NCBI GenBank assembly: GCA_019694455.1
Contig: JAIBBY010000045.1
Span: 1 to 40,982 of the forward strand
Direction: 5' to 3'
Source: Pirellulales bacterium
Lineage (GTDB): Bacteria; Planctomycetota; Planctomycetia; Pirellulales; JAEUIK01
Length of the DNA: 40,982 nt
The notes below the pieces were generated by a model that worked only from the letters and a program-made list of their open reading frames with translations, made no database searches and was not told where the DNA came from. Each line of letters begins with the position of its first letter. The stretch's first letter is position 1. This document shows, in pieces, positions 25,153-34,358 of the stretch. Position numbers and translations under genes: made by a program.

Positions 25153-26523
25153 CTACTTCTGGCGGACGGCACGCAGGTCTTGCCCACCCTGATGCAGCAC
25201 CAAAGCCGCCGTGCCGCCATCTTTGCCCGGTTCAAAAGTAATTTGAGCATCGACCGCTCGATAGAAGAACTCGTTCTCTCCCTCGGCGAAGATCTGTGCC
25301 CGGGGCTGCCCCGTAAGCTGCGCGTACATCTGCTTTCCCTCGCGTGTGATGGTGAGCACGCCGACACCAGCGAGCGAGTATTTGCCCACATGCCGTTCGA
25401 GCGCTTCCTCGGCAACATCGGCCACTTGGCGGATAGCCAGCGGGTCGACCGCTTTGCCGCGCGCCATGTCGATCAGCTTGAAGCCAATTACGTCGACGAT
25501 GTCGTTGGCGCTGTTGGCGAGCACGACCACCGCTACCCGATCGTCCGCGCGAAAGCCGCAGAAGCTTCGGTAGCCGCCGGTGCCGCCATTGTGCCAGATG
25601 AGTTGGTCGCTATCCGACAGGTGCCAGCCAAGCCCAACCTGCGCGCCGCCAGCCATCTGCGCTCGCGGTTGTTCGGTGAGCCGAAACGCCGCGTCGAGCG
25701 GCGATGCCTTGCGTCCGCTAGCGGCGGCCAGCAACTTGAGCATGTCGTTCACGCTGGACCGCAGCGCGCCGGCCCCTTGCAGCACATTCAGATCCCAGTT
25801 GCTCTCGGGGGCGCCATCGGCATCGTGCCCTTTCGCCAGTTCACGCTGTTGCGCAGCGCTGAGAGTGATGCTGGTCTCGTCCATCCCGAGCGGCCGACAG
25901 ACCCGCTCGATCACCAGCGCCTCGTAGCTTATGCCGGCTTGCCGCGCAAGTAAGTGTCCCAAGAGGCCCACGCCCAAATTGCTGTACGCCACACGTTCGC
26001 CAGGCGCATGCCGCAATTTGTACTGGTTCAAGAACGCATCCAGCCGCTCTTCGTCATAGTCGGCGTACGGGTTGTGCGCATCCTTGGGCGCCAGATTGTT
26101 TGGCAGCCGTGGCAACCCCGATGTGTGCGACGACAAACTCGCCAGCGTGATTGGCTTATCGTCCTTCACCGAAAGCTTCACCCCCTCGGGCAAATACTTC
26201 TGCGCCGGGTCGTCCAGCTTCACTTCTCCCCGCTCGACCATGTCGGCCAGTAACAGGGCGGTGAAGACCTTGGTGATCGAGCCGATCTCAAAGATCGTCT
26301 GGGGACCGCACGAGGCCGCGCCGTCGTCGCGAGCAGGGCCGAGCCCAAAGGCGAATTGCTCGCCATCAGGGCGAATGACGCCGATCGAAACCCCCTTCAG
26401 CGTGCCCGACTCGATCACCGGCGCCAGCCATTGCTTGGCACGAGCTTCGAGCGAGTCGTCGCCCGCCACCGCAGGCGCGACGAGTGACGCAAACAGGAGC
26501 AAGACTGCTAGCACGCGTGCCAT
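25153..26523 (-). CDS. Exported serine hydrolase of the beta-lactamase/penicillin-binding family (class C-like)
   Basis: 456 residues. A signal peptide (MARVLAVLLLFASLVAPAVAG) is followed by the catalytic domain, with SITK (nucleophile Ser82, Lys85), YSN (Tyr181-Asn183) and, in place of KTG, HNGGTGGY. The last 90 residues (VGKYSLAGVGVLTITREGKQMYAQLTGQ) form a small beta domain like DUF3471. Members are esterases, D-aminopeptidases or peptidases more often than antibiotic-hydrolysing enzymes; nothing here indicates resistance. ATG 26523 matches the signal peptide; a GTG 13 codons upstream is an alternative. Confidence 0.85.
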   Translation of the reverse strand: MARVLAVLLLFASLVAPAVAGDDSLEARAKQWLAPVIESGTLKGVSIGVIRPDGEQFAFGLGPARDDGAASCGPQTIFEIGSITKVFTALLLADMVERGEVKLDDPAQKYLPEGVKLSVKDDKPITLASLSSHTSGLPRLPNNLAPKDAHNPYADYDEERLDAFLNQYKLRHAPGERVAYSNLGVGLLGHLLARQAGISYEALVIERVCRPLGMDETSITLSAAQQRELAKGHDADGAPESNWDLNVLQGAGALRSSVNDMLKLLAAASGRKASPLDAAFRLTEQPRAQMAGGAQVGLGWHLSDSDQLIWHNGGTGGYRSFCGFRADDRVAVVVLANSANDIVDVIGFKLIDMARGKAVDPLAIRQVADVAEEALERHVGKYSLAGVGVLTITREGKQMYAQLTGQPRAQIFAEGENEFFYRAVDAQITFEPGKDGGTAALVLHQGGQDLRAVRQK

Positions 26524-26662
26524 ATGTGGTTTCCCGTGAATTAGGTCGTTCAGCGCCAGCACTCAGGTATTCGCACAGCGCCGGCCCGGATTTATGCCCG
26601 ATCGCGGGAGAAGTGTCAAAGTTTGCCAGGTTTGCCGCCGATAACGATTGGGCCGAATACTC

Positions 26663-26680
26663 CGGCGCACGCCTGCGCCG
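26663..26680 (+). other. Small hairpin in the leader of the lipoprotein gene
   Basis: CGGCGCA (26663-26669) and TGCGCCG (26674-26680) form a 7-bp stem with a 4-nt loop, 47 nt before the ATG at 26728. It could be a 5' stabilising stem or the terminator of a unit outside; chance is also possible. Confidence 0.25.
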
Positions 26681-26727
26681 TGAGCCGAGCGAAATTCTAG
26701 CGATCGCATGTCAGGGAGACTTGGCGA

Positions 26728-27207
26728 ATGGCTGCCGCACACGCTGCACAGCGAACTCGATGGGCAATGGCGGGTGTAGGGGCGTTGTTGTGCGCCGCGG
26801 CCACCGGCTGCCAGGTCGATATTGGCGGCCAGACCCTCCCCAGCCCGTACTACCAGCAAGACGATATCCAGTACTTTCCGGCAGGTCCGGAATTCAAACT
26901 AAGTCGCGAGGCCGCCGCGCTCAAAGAAGCGAAGATCCGCGAGCAGCGCCGCCTGGGACTACGCGGTCCCGCCCCTGCCTCCACTTATGGCCCTGCGCCC
27001 GGCGTGGGCGCTCCGGCGCCAGAAGCCATTCCGCCTGCTGCGCCAGCCGACGCGCCGCCACCCGGCGCCGCGGGTGTCGCTCCGGAGCCAGAAAACGCCT
27101 TCGATGCGCCGCCGGGCGAAGTTCCGGGCGCCGGAGGATTGCAGCCCGCCCCCGATGGCGCCATGCCGGCTGACGAAGAAAGCCCCTTTGAAGACGTGGC
27201 GCCGTAG
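26728..27207 (+). CDS. Planctomycete lipoprotein, Pro/Ala-rich
   Basis: 159 residues. The signal peptide ends in a lipobox (AATGC, Cys28) followed by QVDIGGQTLPSPYYQQDDIQYFPAGPEFKLSREAAALKE, a block I recall from planctomycete secreted proteins. A basic segment (KIREQRRLGLRG) and an 80-residue Pro/Ala/Gly-rich, acidic tail come after. It is probably membrane-anchored and extended in the periplasm; function unknown. GGGAG lies 9 nt before the ATG. The GlsB-like membrane gene follows after 36 nt and may be in the same operon. Confidence 0.75.
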   Translation: MAAAHAAQRTRWAMAGVGALLCAAATGCQVDIGGQTLPSPYYQQDDIQYFPAGPEFKLSREAAALKEAKIREQRRLGLRGPAPASTYGPAPGVGAPAPEAIPPAAPADAPPPGAAGVAPEPENAFDAPPGEVPGAGGLQPAPDGAMPADEESPFEDVAP

Positions 27208-27243
27208 CGCCCAACTGGCCGTGTACACAGGGGGAGCCAGCGC

Positions 27244-27651
27244 ATGCCAGACCCGGCAGTCACTCAAACGGCAACGCAGTTCATGGAGCAGATCCTCATT
27301 TGGATCGGCTTCGGCACTCTGGTTGGACTGTTGGCCAAAGCCATCATGCCCGGCCGCGATCCAGGGGGTGTTATTGCCACACTGGCGATGGGGATCGGCG
27401 GCAGCGTGATCGGCTGCGCCGTATTGGTCTACGCCACCGGCGGCGATCGCATTTCGCCAATCAGTCCGGTGGGATTCGTAGTTGGCATCGCGGGCGCGTT
27501 CGTGATTTTGTTTTTCTACCGCATGTTGAGCGGCTATTTCTTCGTGGAGGGGACCACCGGGCGCCGCTCCTATTACTCCGATTCCGCGCCGCCTCCGCCG
27601 CGCCGGCGTCGCATGCGCCGCCCTGCGCGCGAATACTACATCGAAGAGTAG
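27244..27651 (+). CDS. GlsB/YeaQ/YmgE family membrane protein
   Basis: 135 residues with three hydrophobic segments: ILIWIGFGTLVGLLAKAIMPG, GGVIATLAMGIGGSVIGCAVLVYATGG and VVGIAGAFVILFFYRML. The LLAKAIMPGRDPGG and GIGGSVIG blocks are the signature of the transglycosylase-associated/GlsB family of small stress-linked membrane proteins. Unlike the about 85-residue relatives, it has a 35-residue Pro/Arg/Tyr-rich cytoplasmic-looking tail (SAPPPPRRRRMRRPAREYYIEE). GGGGAG precedes the ATG. The convergent acyltransferase stops 19 bp away. Confidence 0.85.
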   Translation: MPDPAVTQTATQFMEQILIWIGFGTLVGLLAKAIMPGRDPGGVIATLAMGIGGSVIGCAVLVYATGGDRISPISPVGFVVGIAGAFVILFFYRMLSGYFFVEGTTGRRSYYSDSAPPPPRRRRMRRPAREYYIEE

Positions 27652-27670
27652 TTGCGAGCGCTTGATGGCA

Positions 27671-28789
27671 TTAGAGAGCCGCGGCCCGATCTCCCGCCAA
27701 GTGGCGCAGCGCGCGCGCCAGCCGGACCGCCTGGGCCTTGAAATTGGTCGGCGGAAACCAGGAATAGCTTTGGCTGGCCACCGTACGGGTAAGCCAGCGC
27801 CGCTTGGCATCGAGGTAGCCCGACCCCAGATTGAACACCTGATCGCCACGGGCAAAGCTGTCCTCAATCACTCGTCCCATGAGCACGCTACCGGCGCCGG
27901 CGGCGCCAATGGCCGGATCGTGGCCGCGTCTAAGTCCAAAGACATTCCCCTGCCAGTGGTAGTTGTAAATAAACGCTGCTGGTTTGCCGTCGACATGCAA
28001 TAGGCACAGATCAACTGCTCCGGCGCGCGCGGCCACAGCATGCGCGTCGCGCAAGAAGGCGCGCACTCTGTCGTGAGATAAAGTGGTGCCATTGGTGGAT
28101 GTGCCTTGCCAACTGCGCTGGGCGATCTGTTCGCAGGCGTCGTATAGATCCCAGCGTGGATCGTCGTCGCCTTGCACTGCTCCCGCCGGGCGATAGCGGA
28201 CCATCGTCACCGCGCCGAGTTCGGCCAGTTTTCGCTCGCTGCGGCGCTGATTCACCCGCCATTTGTGGCCGCGCGCGGTCACGTACTGGTCCCAGTCGCC
28301 GGCCAGGTCGACCAACGCGACGATTTCTTGATCGCCGACAGAAGGCGTCATGCCAGCGCCGGCCATCGCCAACGGTGTGCGAGTCATCTCGCTGGCATCG
28401 CTCGCTACGAATCGCAGGTCGACAAAATCCCAGTCCCGCGGCGAGCGCTGGATATGTTCGAGGCCCAGTTCAAGAATCCGCGCGGGATCGGGACCAATGG
28501 GGCCATAGAACGTGCCCCAATCGTCGAGCGGGTAGCCCAGCGCGCGGACAGCCATGGGGCCGCGCTGCCGCGCACGAACTGCCAGCGGAAGTATGCCGAT
28601 CGGGTGGCTGTCGTCCGACACGAATAGCGCCCGCAGCCTTTGCCCAGCGCCAAAATGCTGCCAATAAACGGTCAGCCATTCGAGTGTTTGAAAGAAGCTG
28701 GCATCGCTCGTTTGACCCAAGAGGGCCGTCCAGGCCGGACGGCGCCGCACAAGGTCGACGATCTCGTTGATTTCTTCGACGCGGATCAA
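27671..28789 (-). CDS. GNAT/FemAB-like N-acyltransferase (CelD/BioF2 type)
   Basis: 372 residues. The protein follows the Acetyltransf_6/CelD pattern: ASFFQTLEWLTVYWQHFG near the N terminus, a first half-domain (LRALFVSDDSHPIGILPLAVR), a central region ending KWRVNQRRSERKLAELG, and the second GNAT half with LCLLHVDGKPAAFIYNYHWQGNVFGLRRGHDP. Such proteins are often encoded with exopolysaccharide and exosortase genes and acylate or aminoacylate cell-envelope sugars or peptides. Here no such cluster is adjacent, so the substrate is open. TTG 28789 is the likely start: GGAAG (complement of 28797-28801) lies 7 nt upstream, and no in-frame ATG matches the domain start. Confidence 0.8.
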   Translation of the reverse strand: MIRVEEINEIVDLVRRRPAWTALLGQTSDASFFQTLEWLTVYWQHFGAGQRLRALFVSDDSHPIGILPLAVRARQRGPMAVRALGYPLDDWGTFYGPIGPDPARILELGLEHIQRSPRDWDFVDLRFVASDASEMTRTPLAMAGAGMTPSVGDQEIVALVDLAGDWDQYVTARGHKWRVNQRRSERKLAELGAVTMVRYRPAGAVQGDDDPRWDLYDACEQIAQRSWQGTSTNGTTLSHDRVRAFLRDAHAVAARAGAVDLCLLHVDGKPAAFIYNYHWQGNVFGLRRGHDPAIGAAGAGSVLMGRVIEDSFARGDQVFNLGSGYLDAKRRWLTRTVASQSYSWFPPTNFKAQAVRLARALRHLAGDRAAAL

Positions 28790-28841
28790 AGCCGTGCTTC
28801 CGATGAGGGGTTTCCGAGGCTCGGGACTGGCGCGCTATTAC

Positions 28842-28884
28842 AGTTGAATTCGCCACTGTTAGTTTAAGTTATTATTATGTAAAG
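28842..28884 (+). promoter_or_regulatory. AT-rich candidate promoter for the DUF1549/DUF1501 operon
   Basis: A locally AT-rich island in GC-rich sequence, with TTGAAT (28844-28849) and a TATTAT-rich stretch (28870-28878), about 200 nt upstream of the operon's first ATG. The spacing between the two hexamers (23 nt) is too long for a normal sigma70 promoter, so only the general location is suggested. Confidence 0.3.
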
Positions 28885-29081
28885 GCTTGCGTGGCCGGCG
28901 TTCGGAACCGCCATGCGCTTGGGCGTCGCCAATTCACAACAAACGCCTGTCCGCCGCCAAGCGAACGTCGTAAAAAGGGGACGCGGCCGGCAAATCCGCC
29001 ACGAAACCTTCCCTGCCCAATGTGGTTGAATGAAGTAGTAGCGGGATGGGAGCCTTCTCTTCGGAACAAAGGCGTTTTGCC

Positions 29082-30725
29082 ATGCGTGGTGCCTTAAGCG
29101 TCGTTCTCTTGGCCTTCGCAATCACGATCAGCGGTCAGGCTTTCGCCGATTCGTCGCGCACCGCTGCCGACGTTGCCGCCGAGATCGATGGCCTTTTGCA
29201 AAAGGAAATTCCCGCGCTTGCCACTGCCGAAAAACCGGCGCCCGCCAGCGACGAGGTGTTTCTGCGCCGCGTCTATCTCGATCTGGTCGGCGAGAGCCCG
29301 CGTCCCGCGGAAGTGACGGCCTTCGCTTTGAACCCATCGGCCAGCAAACGGGCAGAGGTCGTTAAGAAACTCTTGGCCGACGAGCGCTACGGGCTGAACT
29401 GGGCCCGCTATTGGCGCGATGTCATCCTCTATCGGCGCAGCGATGATCGGGCGCTCATCACCGCGCCCGCGCTCACGCAGCATCTTACGGAGCAGTTCAA
29501 CGCCGGCGCGTCGTGGCGGCAGATCGCCATCGATTTCGTCACCGCCGAGGGTGATCTGGCGACCGATGGCCGGACCGCGCTATTGGCCAGCCAATGGGGG
29601 ACAATCCCAGAAACCGCGGCCGAAGTCTCGCGCGTCTTGATGGGCGTGCAAATCCAATGCGCCCAGTGTCACGACCACAAGACCGACCGTTGGAAGCGTG
29701 AACAGTTTCATCAGTTGGCGGCGTTCTTTCCGCGCATCGCCATCCGCCCGGTGCGCGAAGAAGGCAAGCGCATCGGCTTTGAGTTGCTTGCCCGCGACGA
29801 GGCGGCCGGACAACGCCAAAACAAGAAGGGCAACAAGAAAGCTCCTCCGCGGTTCGAGCACTACATGCCCGATTTGGGCGACCCCACCGCCCAAGGCGCC
29901 TTGATGCAGCCGGTGTTCTTTGTGACGGGACAGAAGCTCAAGCCCGGACTGACCGACGAACAACGCCGGCAAGCGCTGGCCAACTGGATTGTATCGGAGC
30001 GCAATCCCTGGTTTGCCCGCTCGGTGGTCAATCGCCTGTGGGCCGAGTTGCTTGGTGAGGGCCTGTACGAACCGGTCGACGATTTGGGACCGGATCGCGT
30101 CTGCGCGGCGCCGCAAACCATGGACCTGCTGGCCGTGCAATTGGCCGCGCACGACTACGATCTGCGCTGGCTGCTCGAAACGATCGCCACGACCGAGCTT
30201 TACTCGCGGCAAAGTCGGCCCCGCCGACAATCCAACGAAACTCCCTTTGTGGCAACCTGCCCCCAGCCGCTGCGGGCAGACCAGCTATTCAACAATCTCG
30301 TGGCGGCTCTCGGCGTCGAAGACGAACAACCAGAGGCCAAGCCCGGCGACCGCGCCGCGCTCATTCGCCGCGCTCGTGTGCCGCGGGGACAGTTCAACGC
30401 CGCGTTTGGTTTCGATCCGAGCGCTCCGCGCGACGAGTTGGCGGGATCGATCGAACAAGCGCTGGTCATGATGAACTCGCAGCCCGTTGCGCGGGCGATG
30501 TCGGGCGGCAAACAAAAAACGATGCTCGCCGATCTGCTTCGCGACTCAAAGAACGACGACGATGTGACGCTCGAATTGTACCTGCGCTGCCTGGGCCGTG
30601 AGCCCAGCGACCAAGAACTGACCACCTGCCGCGACTATCTCAATGAGGTCGGCGACCGCCGCGAGGCGTTTGAAGACATCTTATGGTCGCTGATCAACTC
30701 CACTGAGTTCCTGTATCGACGCTAG
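29082..30725 (+). CDS. DUF1549/DUF1553 exported protein
   Basis: 547 residues. A signal peptide (MRGALSVVLLAFAITISGQAFA) precedes DUF1549 (FLRRVYLDLVGESPRPAEV, YGLNWARYWRDVILYR, about 60-200) with a single CAQCHDH motif, which fits c-type heme or metal binding. DUF1553 follows (NPWFARSVVNRLWAELLGEGLYEPVDDLGP to the end), with PLRADQLFNNLVAALG, INSTEFLYRR and other family blocks. These proteins are abundant in planctomycetes and almost always paired with a DUF1501 gene, as here after 19 nt; roles in polysaccharide use have been proposed but not fixed for this type. ATG 29082 carries the signal peptide; an in-frame ATG 12 codons upstream is less likely. Confidence 0.9.
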   Translation: MRGALSVVLLAFAITISGQAFADSSRTAADVAAEIDGLLQKEIPALATAEKPAPASDEVFLRRVYLDLVGESPRPAEVTAFALNPSASKRAEVVKKLLADERYGLNWARYWRDVILYRRSDDRALITAPALTQHLTEQFNAGASWRQIAIDFVTAEGDLATDGRTALLASQWGTIPETAAEVSRVLMGVQIQCAQCHDHKTDRWKREQFHQLAAFFPRIAIRPVREEGKRIGFELLARDEAAGQRQNKKGNKKAPPRFEHYMPDLGDPTAQGALMQPVFFVTGQKLKPGLTDEQRRQALANWIVSERNPWFARSVVNRLWAELLGEGLYEPVDDLGPDRVCAAPQTMDLLAVQLAAHDYDLRWLLETIATTELYSRQSRPRRQSNETPFVATCPQPLRADQLFNNLVAALGVEDEQPEAKPGDRAALIRRARVPRGQFNAAFGFDPSAPRDELAGSIEQALVMMNSQPVARAMSGGKQKTMLADLLRDSKNDDDVTLELYLRCLGREPSDQELTTCRDYLNEVGDRREAFEDILWSLINSTEFLYRR

Positions 30726-30744
30726 TCCCACACTGGGTGCGACC

Positions 30745-32037
30745 ATGGATCTGCAACGACACGTGCGCGTAACCGTCAACCAACAGGGCGTGATCGGTCG
30801 GCGCGATTTTCTCAAGGGCATGTCGCTCGCCGGCGCTGGCGCGGCGCTAAGCTGGCCCGAACTGGTGGCCGCCAATACGGGCGAATTGCGCAAGCGCGGG
30901 ATGGCCTGCATCTTGTTGTGGATGGCGGGCGGGCCCAGCCAGTTCGAAACCTTCGATCCCAAGCCCGGTCACGAGAACGGCGGCGAAACTAAGGCGATCG
31001 ACACCTGCGTTTCCGGCATTCAGATCGCGGACAACTATCCACAGGTTGCTCAGGTGATGGACCGCCTGGCGATCATCCGCTCGCTGAACAGCAAGGAAGG
31101 CAATCACCCGCGCGCCACCTTCCTGTTGCATACCGGGTACAACCCCACCGCCAGCGTCAAGCACCCCACGCTCGGTTCGTTGGTCACCCACGAATTGCCC
31201 GACACCAAGTGTGAATTGCCGGCCTTCGTGCGCGTGGGCGGCCGGCGCGGCAATACGAGTGGGGGCGGGTTGCTCGGTGTCGAGTACGATCCGTTTACGC
31301 TCGACAAAGCAGGTCCGTTGCCCAGCAACAGCCAACCCACAACAGATGTTGCCCGCTATCAGCGGCGGCTGGGCCTGTTGTCGCGTATGGAGAGCGACTA
31401 TGCCAGTCGCGGCGCCGCCGGCCTCGTGGGCGATCACCAAAAGCTGTATCGCAAGGCCTCGCGCATGATCCTGGCCAGCGAGATGAAGGCGTTCGACATC
31501 GCGCAAGAAGCGGCGCCAGCGCGCGAGGCCTACGGCGAGGGAGATTTTGCCGCCGGCTGCCTGTTGGCGCGGCGACTCGTCGAATCTGGCGTCACCTTCG
31601 TCGAGGTGCAATCCAATGGCTGGGACACTCACGACGACAACTTCAATCGTGTGCGCGATCTGGCGGGACAAACCGATCGCGCCGTCGCCCAACTCATTCG
31701 CGATCTGGACGAGCGCGGGCTGCTCGACACCACTTTGGTGATTTGGATGGGCGAGTTCGGGCGCACGCCGCGCATTACGGCGCGTGGTGGACGCGATCAC
31801 TATCCCAAAGCGTTCAACGTGGCGCTGGCTGGCGCCGGCGTGCGCGGTGGGCGCGTCATTGGCGCCACTAGCCCCGGTGGAGACGAAGTGGTCGGTCACC
31901 CCGTCAGCGTGTCCGATCTGTTTCAAACGTTTTGCCACGCGCTGAAAATCGACTCCAGCGTGGAAAACATGAGCCCCATCGGGCGCCCCATTCGGGTGGT
32001 CGAAGGGGGCGATCCGGTGATGGAGCTCTTCGCCTAA
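30745..32037 (+). CDS. DUF1501 protein with Tat signal
   Basis: 430 residues. A Tat signal (GRRDFLKGMSLAGAGAAL, residues 18-35) implies export in folded form. The mature part matches DUF1501, an alkaline-phosphatase/sulfatase-superfamily fold: LLWMAGGPSQFETFDPKPG, SLNSKEGNHPRATFLLHTGY, VEVQSNGWDTHDDNF and the C-terminal metal-type region LVIWMGEFGRTPRI ... GRDHYPKAFNVALAGAGVRGG with a conserved Asp-His. It is presumed to be a periplasmic hydrolase partner of the DUF1549/DUF1553 protein encoded 19 nt upstream. Two successive hairpins close the operon. Confidence 0.9.
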   Translation: MDLQRHVRVTVNQQGVIGRRDFLKGMSLAGAGAALSWPELVAANTGELRKRGMACILLWMAGGPSQFETFDPKPGHENGGETKAIDTCVSGIQIADNYPQVAQVMDRLAIIRSLNSKEGNHPRATFLLHTGYNPTASVKHPTLGSLVTHELPDTKCELPAFVRVGGRRGNTSGGGLLGVEYDPFTLDKAGPLPSNSQPTTDVARYQRRLGLLSRMESDYASRGAAGLVGDHQKLYRKASRMILASEMKAFDIAQEAAPAREAYGEGDFAAGCLLARRLVESGVTFVEVQSNGWDTHDDNFNRVRDLAGQTDRAVAQLIRDLDERGLLDTTLVIWMGEFGRTPRITARGGRDHYPKAFNVALAGAGVRGGRVIGATSPGGDEVVGHPVSVSDLFQTFCHALKIDSSVENMSPIGRPIRVVEGGDPVMELFA

Positions 32038-32091
32038 AAAATTTCGCGCGCCGCCAAAACCTGCGCCGCGGAGGCAAGGTATCAACAGTGA

Positions 32092-32140
32092 TGGCGCGTG
32101 AGGTGGGCTTGTGCTCGCGTGGTTGCCCACCTCCGCGCCA
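32092..32140. terminator. Long hairpin downstream of DUF1501
   Basis: A 16-bp stem with one bulged T: TGGCGCG-T-GAGGTGGGC (32092-32108) with GCCCACCTCCGCGCCA (32125-32140), loop of 16 nt. It lies 55 nt after the DUF1501 stop and just before a second, canonical terminator. It may halt RNA decay or serve leftward transcription from the YyaL-like gene. Confidence 0.5.
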
Positions 32141-32165
32141 ATCACTTATTCAAGGCCATCCCCAA

Positions 32166-32207
32166 GACGCTCGGGCGCGAGCAATCGCGCTCGGGCGTCG
32201 CTTTTTT
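32166..32207 (+). terminator. Intrinsic terminator of the DUF1549/DUF1501 operon
   Basis: A 15-bp stem (32166-32180 with 32185-32199) that includes two G-U wobbles in RNA and a GCAA tetraloop of the GNRA type (32181-32184). It is followed by GC and six T (32202-32207). It is the only textbook rho-independent terminator I found here. It ends 5 bp before the stop codon of the convergent gene. Confidence 0.85.
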
Positions 32208-32212
32208 GATAG

Positions 32213-34300
32213 CTACTTGCCCGACGCGGGCTGAGCCAATCGATCGAGCGCCGCGTTGATGGGCGCCATCCCCGTCAGGGGGGATTGGCAGGCAAAGTTC
32301 TCGCAAATGAATAGCGTCGGTTCGACGTCGTCGCCGCGCTTGCCGGCGAATGCCGGCGCCAGCGCCTCGGACCGGTGATTGCCACTGTTCTTGCTTTGGA
32401 AGCGAAATGCCACGGCCCGGCGCGGCAAAAAGCGACGTCGCAATCCGGCGATGATCTCGTTGACCCCCTCCGCGTCGCGGCCGCCGAGCAGGATCAGTTC
32501 GGGGCACGGCCCGCGCCAGTAGTCCCAAGCCAAAAGCAATTGGCCGGTCGAACTGGGCGACTTTGACAATAGCTCCGCGAAGGCCGACATGGTTTGCTCG
32601 GCTTCGACCAGGTATTGCGTATTACCGAGTAGCTTGCCGAGTCGCGCTAGCACCATGGCGGCCATGCCGTTGCCGCTGGGCACGGAACCATCTTGTACAT
32701 CCTTGTTGCGGGCGATCAATTCTTCGTGATCCGCGGCCGTGTAAAAGAACCCACCAGGATGCTGATCGGCGAATTGGCCGCGCATGATTTCGACGAGCTT
32801 CGTCGCTTCGTCGATCCACCGCTCGTCAAAGCTGCTCTCGTACAAGGTGACAAGCGCGTTTGCCAAATGGGTGTAGTCATCGAGATACGCGTCGAACTTC
32901 GCCTCGCCGGCGCAGTACGAGTGCAGCAGTCGGCCGTCGTCTTTGCGCAATTTGCTTAACAGGAAGTCGGCGGCTTTTCGCGCGGCGTCCAAATAGCGCT
33001 CTTCTCCCAATACGCCGCCGGCCAGTGCGAAGGCGTCGATCATCAGGCCGTTCCAACTTGCCAGGATTTTGTCGTCCCGGCCGGGCCATACGCGCTTTCC
33101 GCGGGCCGCCAGCAACGAGGCGCGGCTTTCGGCCAGTTCGTCCGCCAACTCGGCGGCGTCGCGCTTCAGGATCGTCGCGCACTGTTCGAGCGTCTTGCCG
33201 CGATTCAGGATGTTGTGCCCTTCAAAGTTGCCAACATCGCTCACGTCGTACACATAGGCGAAGGTCTTGCCGCGCTCGGCGCCCAGCACGGCGTCGACCT
33301 CCGCAGGCGTCCAGACATAAAACTTGCCCTCCTCACCTTCGCTGTCGGCGTCTTGCGTGCTGTAGAAACCGCCGGTCGGGTCGGTCATTTCGCGCAGCAC
33401 GTAGTCCAAGGTTTCGCGCGCCACGCTCCGATATGCGTCGCGCTGCGTTGCCTGATACGCTTCGACATACGCCAGTGTCAGCAAGGCGTTGTCGTAGAGC
33501 ATTTTTTCAAAGTGCGGAACCAGCCAGCGCTCGTCGACTGAGTAGCGATGGAAGCCGCCCCCCAGGTGATCGTAAATTCCGCCGGCCGCCATGTGGTCGA
33601 GCGTGGTAGTGACGATCTCAAGCGTCTCTTCGCGTCCGGTGCGATGCCATGCCCGCAACAACAGTCGCAGATCCATCGGATGCGGAAACTTTGGCGCGCG
33701 GCCAAAGCCACCAAAGCGCCGGTCGAACACTCGCTCTAGCGAGTCGACTGCCGTCTCCATCAAATCGGCTGGCAGCTCGCCCGCCGCACTGGACAAGAGG
33801 CCGATCTCCTTCAGCTTCTCCTGCATTTGCCCCGCTTGTTCAACCACCTGGTCTTTGCGGTTTTTCCAGGCGTCAATCACCGCGTCAAGCACCTGACCGA
33901 ACCCAGGCATCCCCATCCGCGCCTCGGGCGGCCAATAAGTGCCGCCAAAAAACGGCTTGAGCTCCGTCGTGAGAAACACCGACATCGGCCAGCCGCCGTG
34001 ACCGGTGATCATCTGCACGGCATTCATATACACCTGATCCAGGTCGGGCCGCTCCTCCCGGTCGACCTTGATGCTCACGAAATGCTCGTTGAGCTTGTTG
34101 GCGATTGCTTCGTTTTCGAAGCTCTCGTGCTCCATCACGTGGCACCAGTGGCAGGCGGAGTAACCGATTGACAGAAAAATCGGCTTGTTTTCTTGCTTCG
34201 CCTTGGCGATCGCTTCCGCGCCCCAGGGATGCCAATCCACTGGGTTGTTGGCGTGCTGTAAGAGGTACGGACTCGTTTCCTTGGCCAATCGGTTGGGCAT
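32213..34300 (-). CDS. Thioredoxin-domain protein of the YyaL/DUF255 family
   Basis: 695 residues, typical length. The N-terminal DUF255 thioredoxin-like domain starts [25 protein letters not shown] and has the CHWC motif ([18 protein letters not shown], Cys50 and Cys53), [10 protein letters not shown] and [11 protein letters not shown]. The rest is an alpha/alpha-barrel of the N-acylglucosamine 2-epimerase/glycosidase-like type ([65 protein letters not shown]). The family is widespread (human SPATA20) with no settled reaction. The ATG is preceded by AGGAAG at 12 nt. panB lies 58 nt upstream on the same strand and may be cotranscribed. Confidence 0.93.
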   Translation of the reverse strand: MPNRLAKETSPYLLQHANNPVDWHPWGAEAIAKAKQENKPIFLSIGYSACHWCHVMEHESFENEAIANKLNEHFVSIKVDREERPDLDQVYMNAVQMITGHGGWPMSVFLTTELKPFFGGTYWPPEARMGMPGFGQVLDAVIDAWKNRKDQVVEQAGQMQEKLKEIGLLSSAAGELPADLMETAVDSLERVFDRRFGGFGRAPKFPHPMDLRLLLRAWHRTGREETLEIVTTTLDHMAAGGIYDHLGGGFHRYSVDERWLVPHFEKMLYDNALLTLAYVEAYQATQRDAYRSVARETLDYVLREMTDPTGGFYSTQDADSEGEEGKFYVWTPAEVDAVLGAERGKTFAYVYDVSDVGNFEGHNILNRGKTLEQCATILKRDAAELADELAESRASLLAARGKRVWPGRDDKILASWNGLMIDAFALAGGVLGEERYLDAARKAADFLLSKLRKDDGRLLHSYCAGEAKFDAYLDDYTHLANALVTLYESSFDERWIDEATKLVEIMRGQFADQHPGGFFYTAADHEELIARNKDVQDGSVPSGNGMAAMVLARLGKLLGNTQYLVEAEQTMSAFAELLSKSPSSTGQLLLAWDYWRGPCPELILLGGRDAEGVNEIIAGLRRRFLPRRAVAFRFQSKNSGNHRSEALAPAFAGKRGDDVEPTLFICENFACQSPLTGMAPINAALDRLAQPASGK

Positions 34301-34358
34301 GGCGCCGCTCGCTTCCTGTGCTTGTGTCGCGCCACGTCCCTCGCATGCCGCGGCTTTG

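Noticed and set aside
25153..26523. Antibiotic-resistance beta-lactamase
   Set aside because: The SxxK and YxN motifs are shared by esterases and peptidases; HNGGTGGY replaces KTG and a DUF3471-like domain is present, so resistance is not supported.
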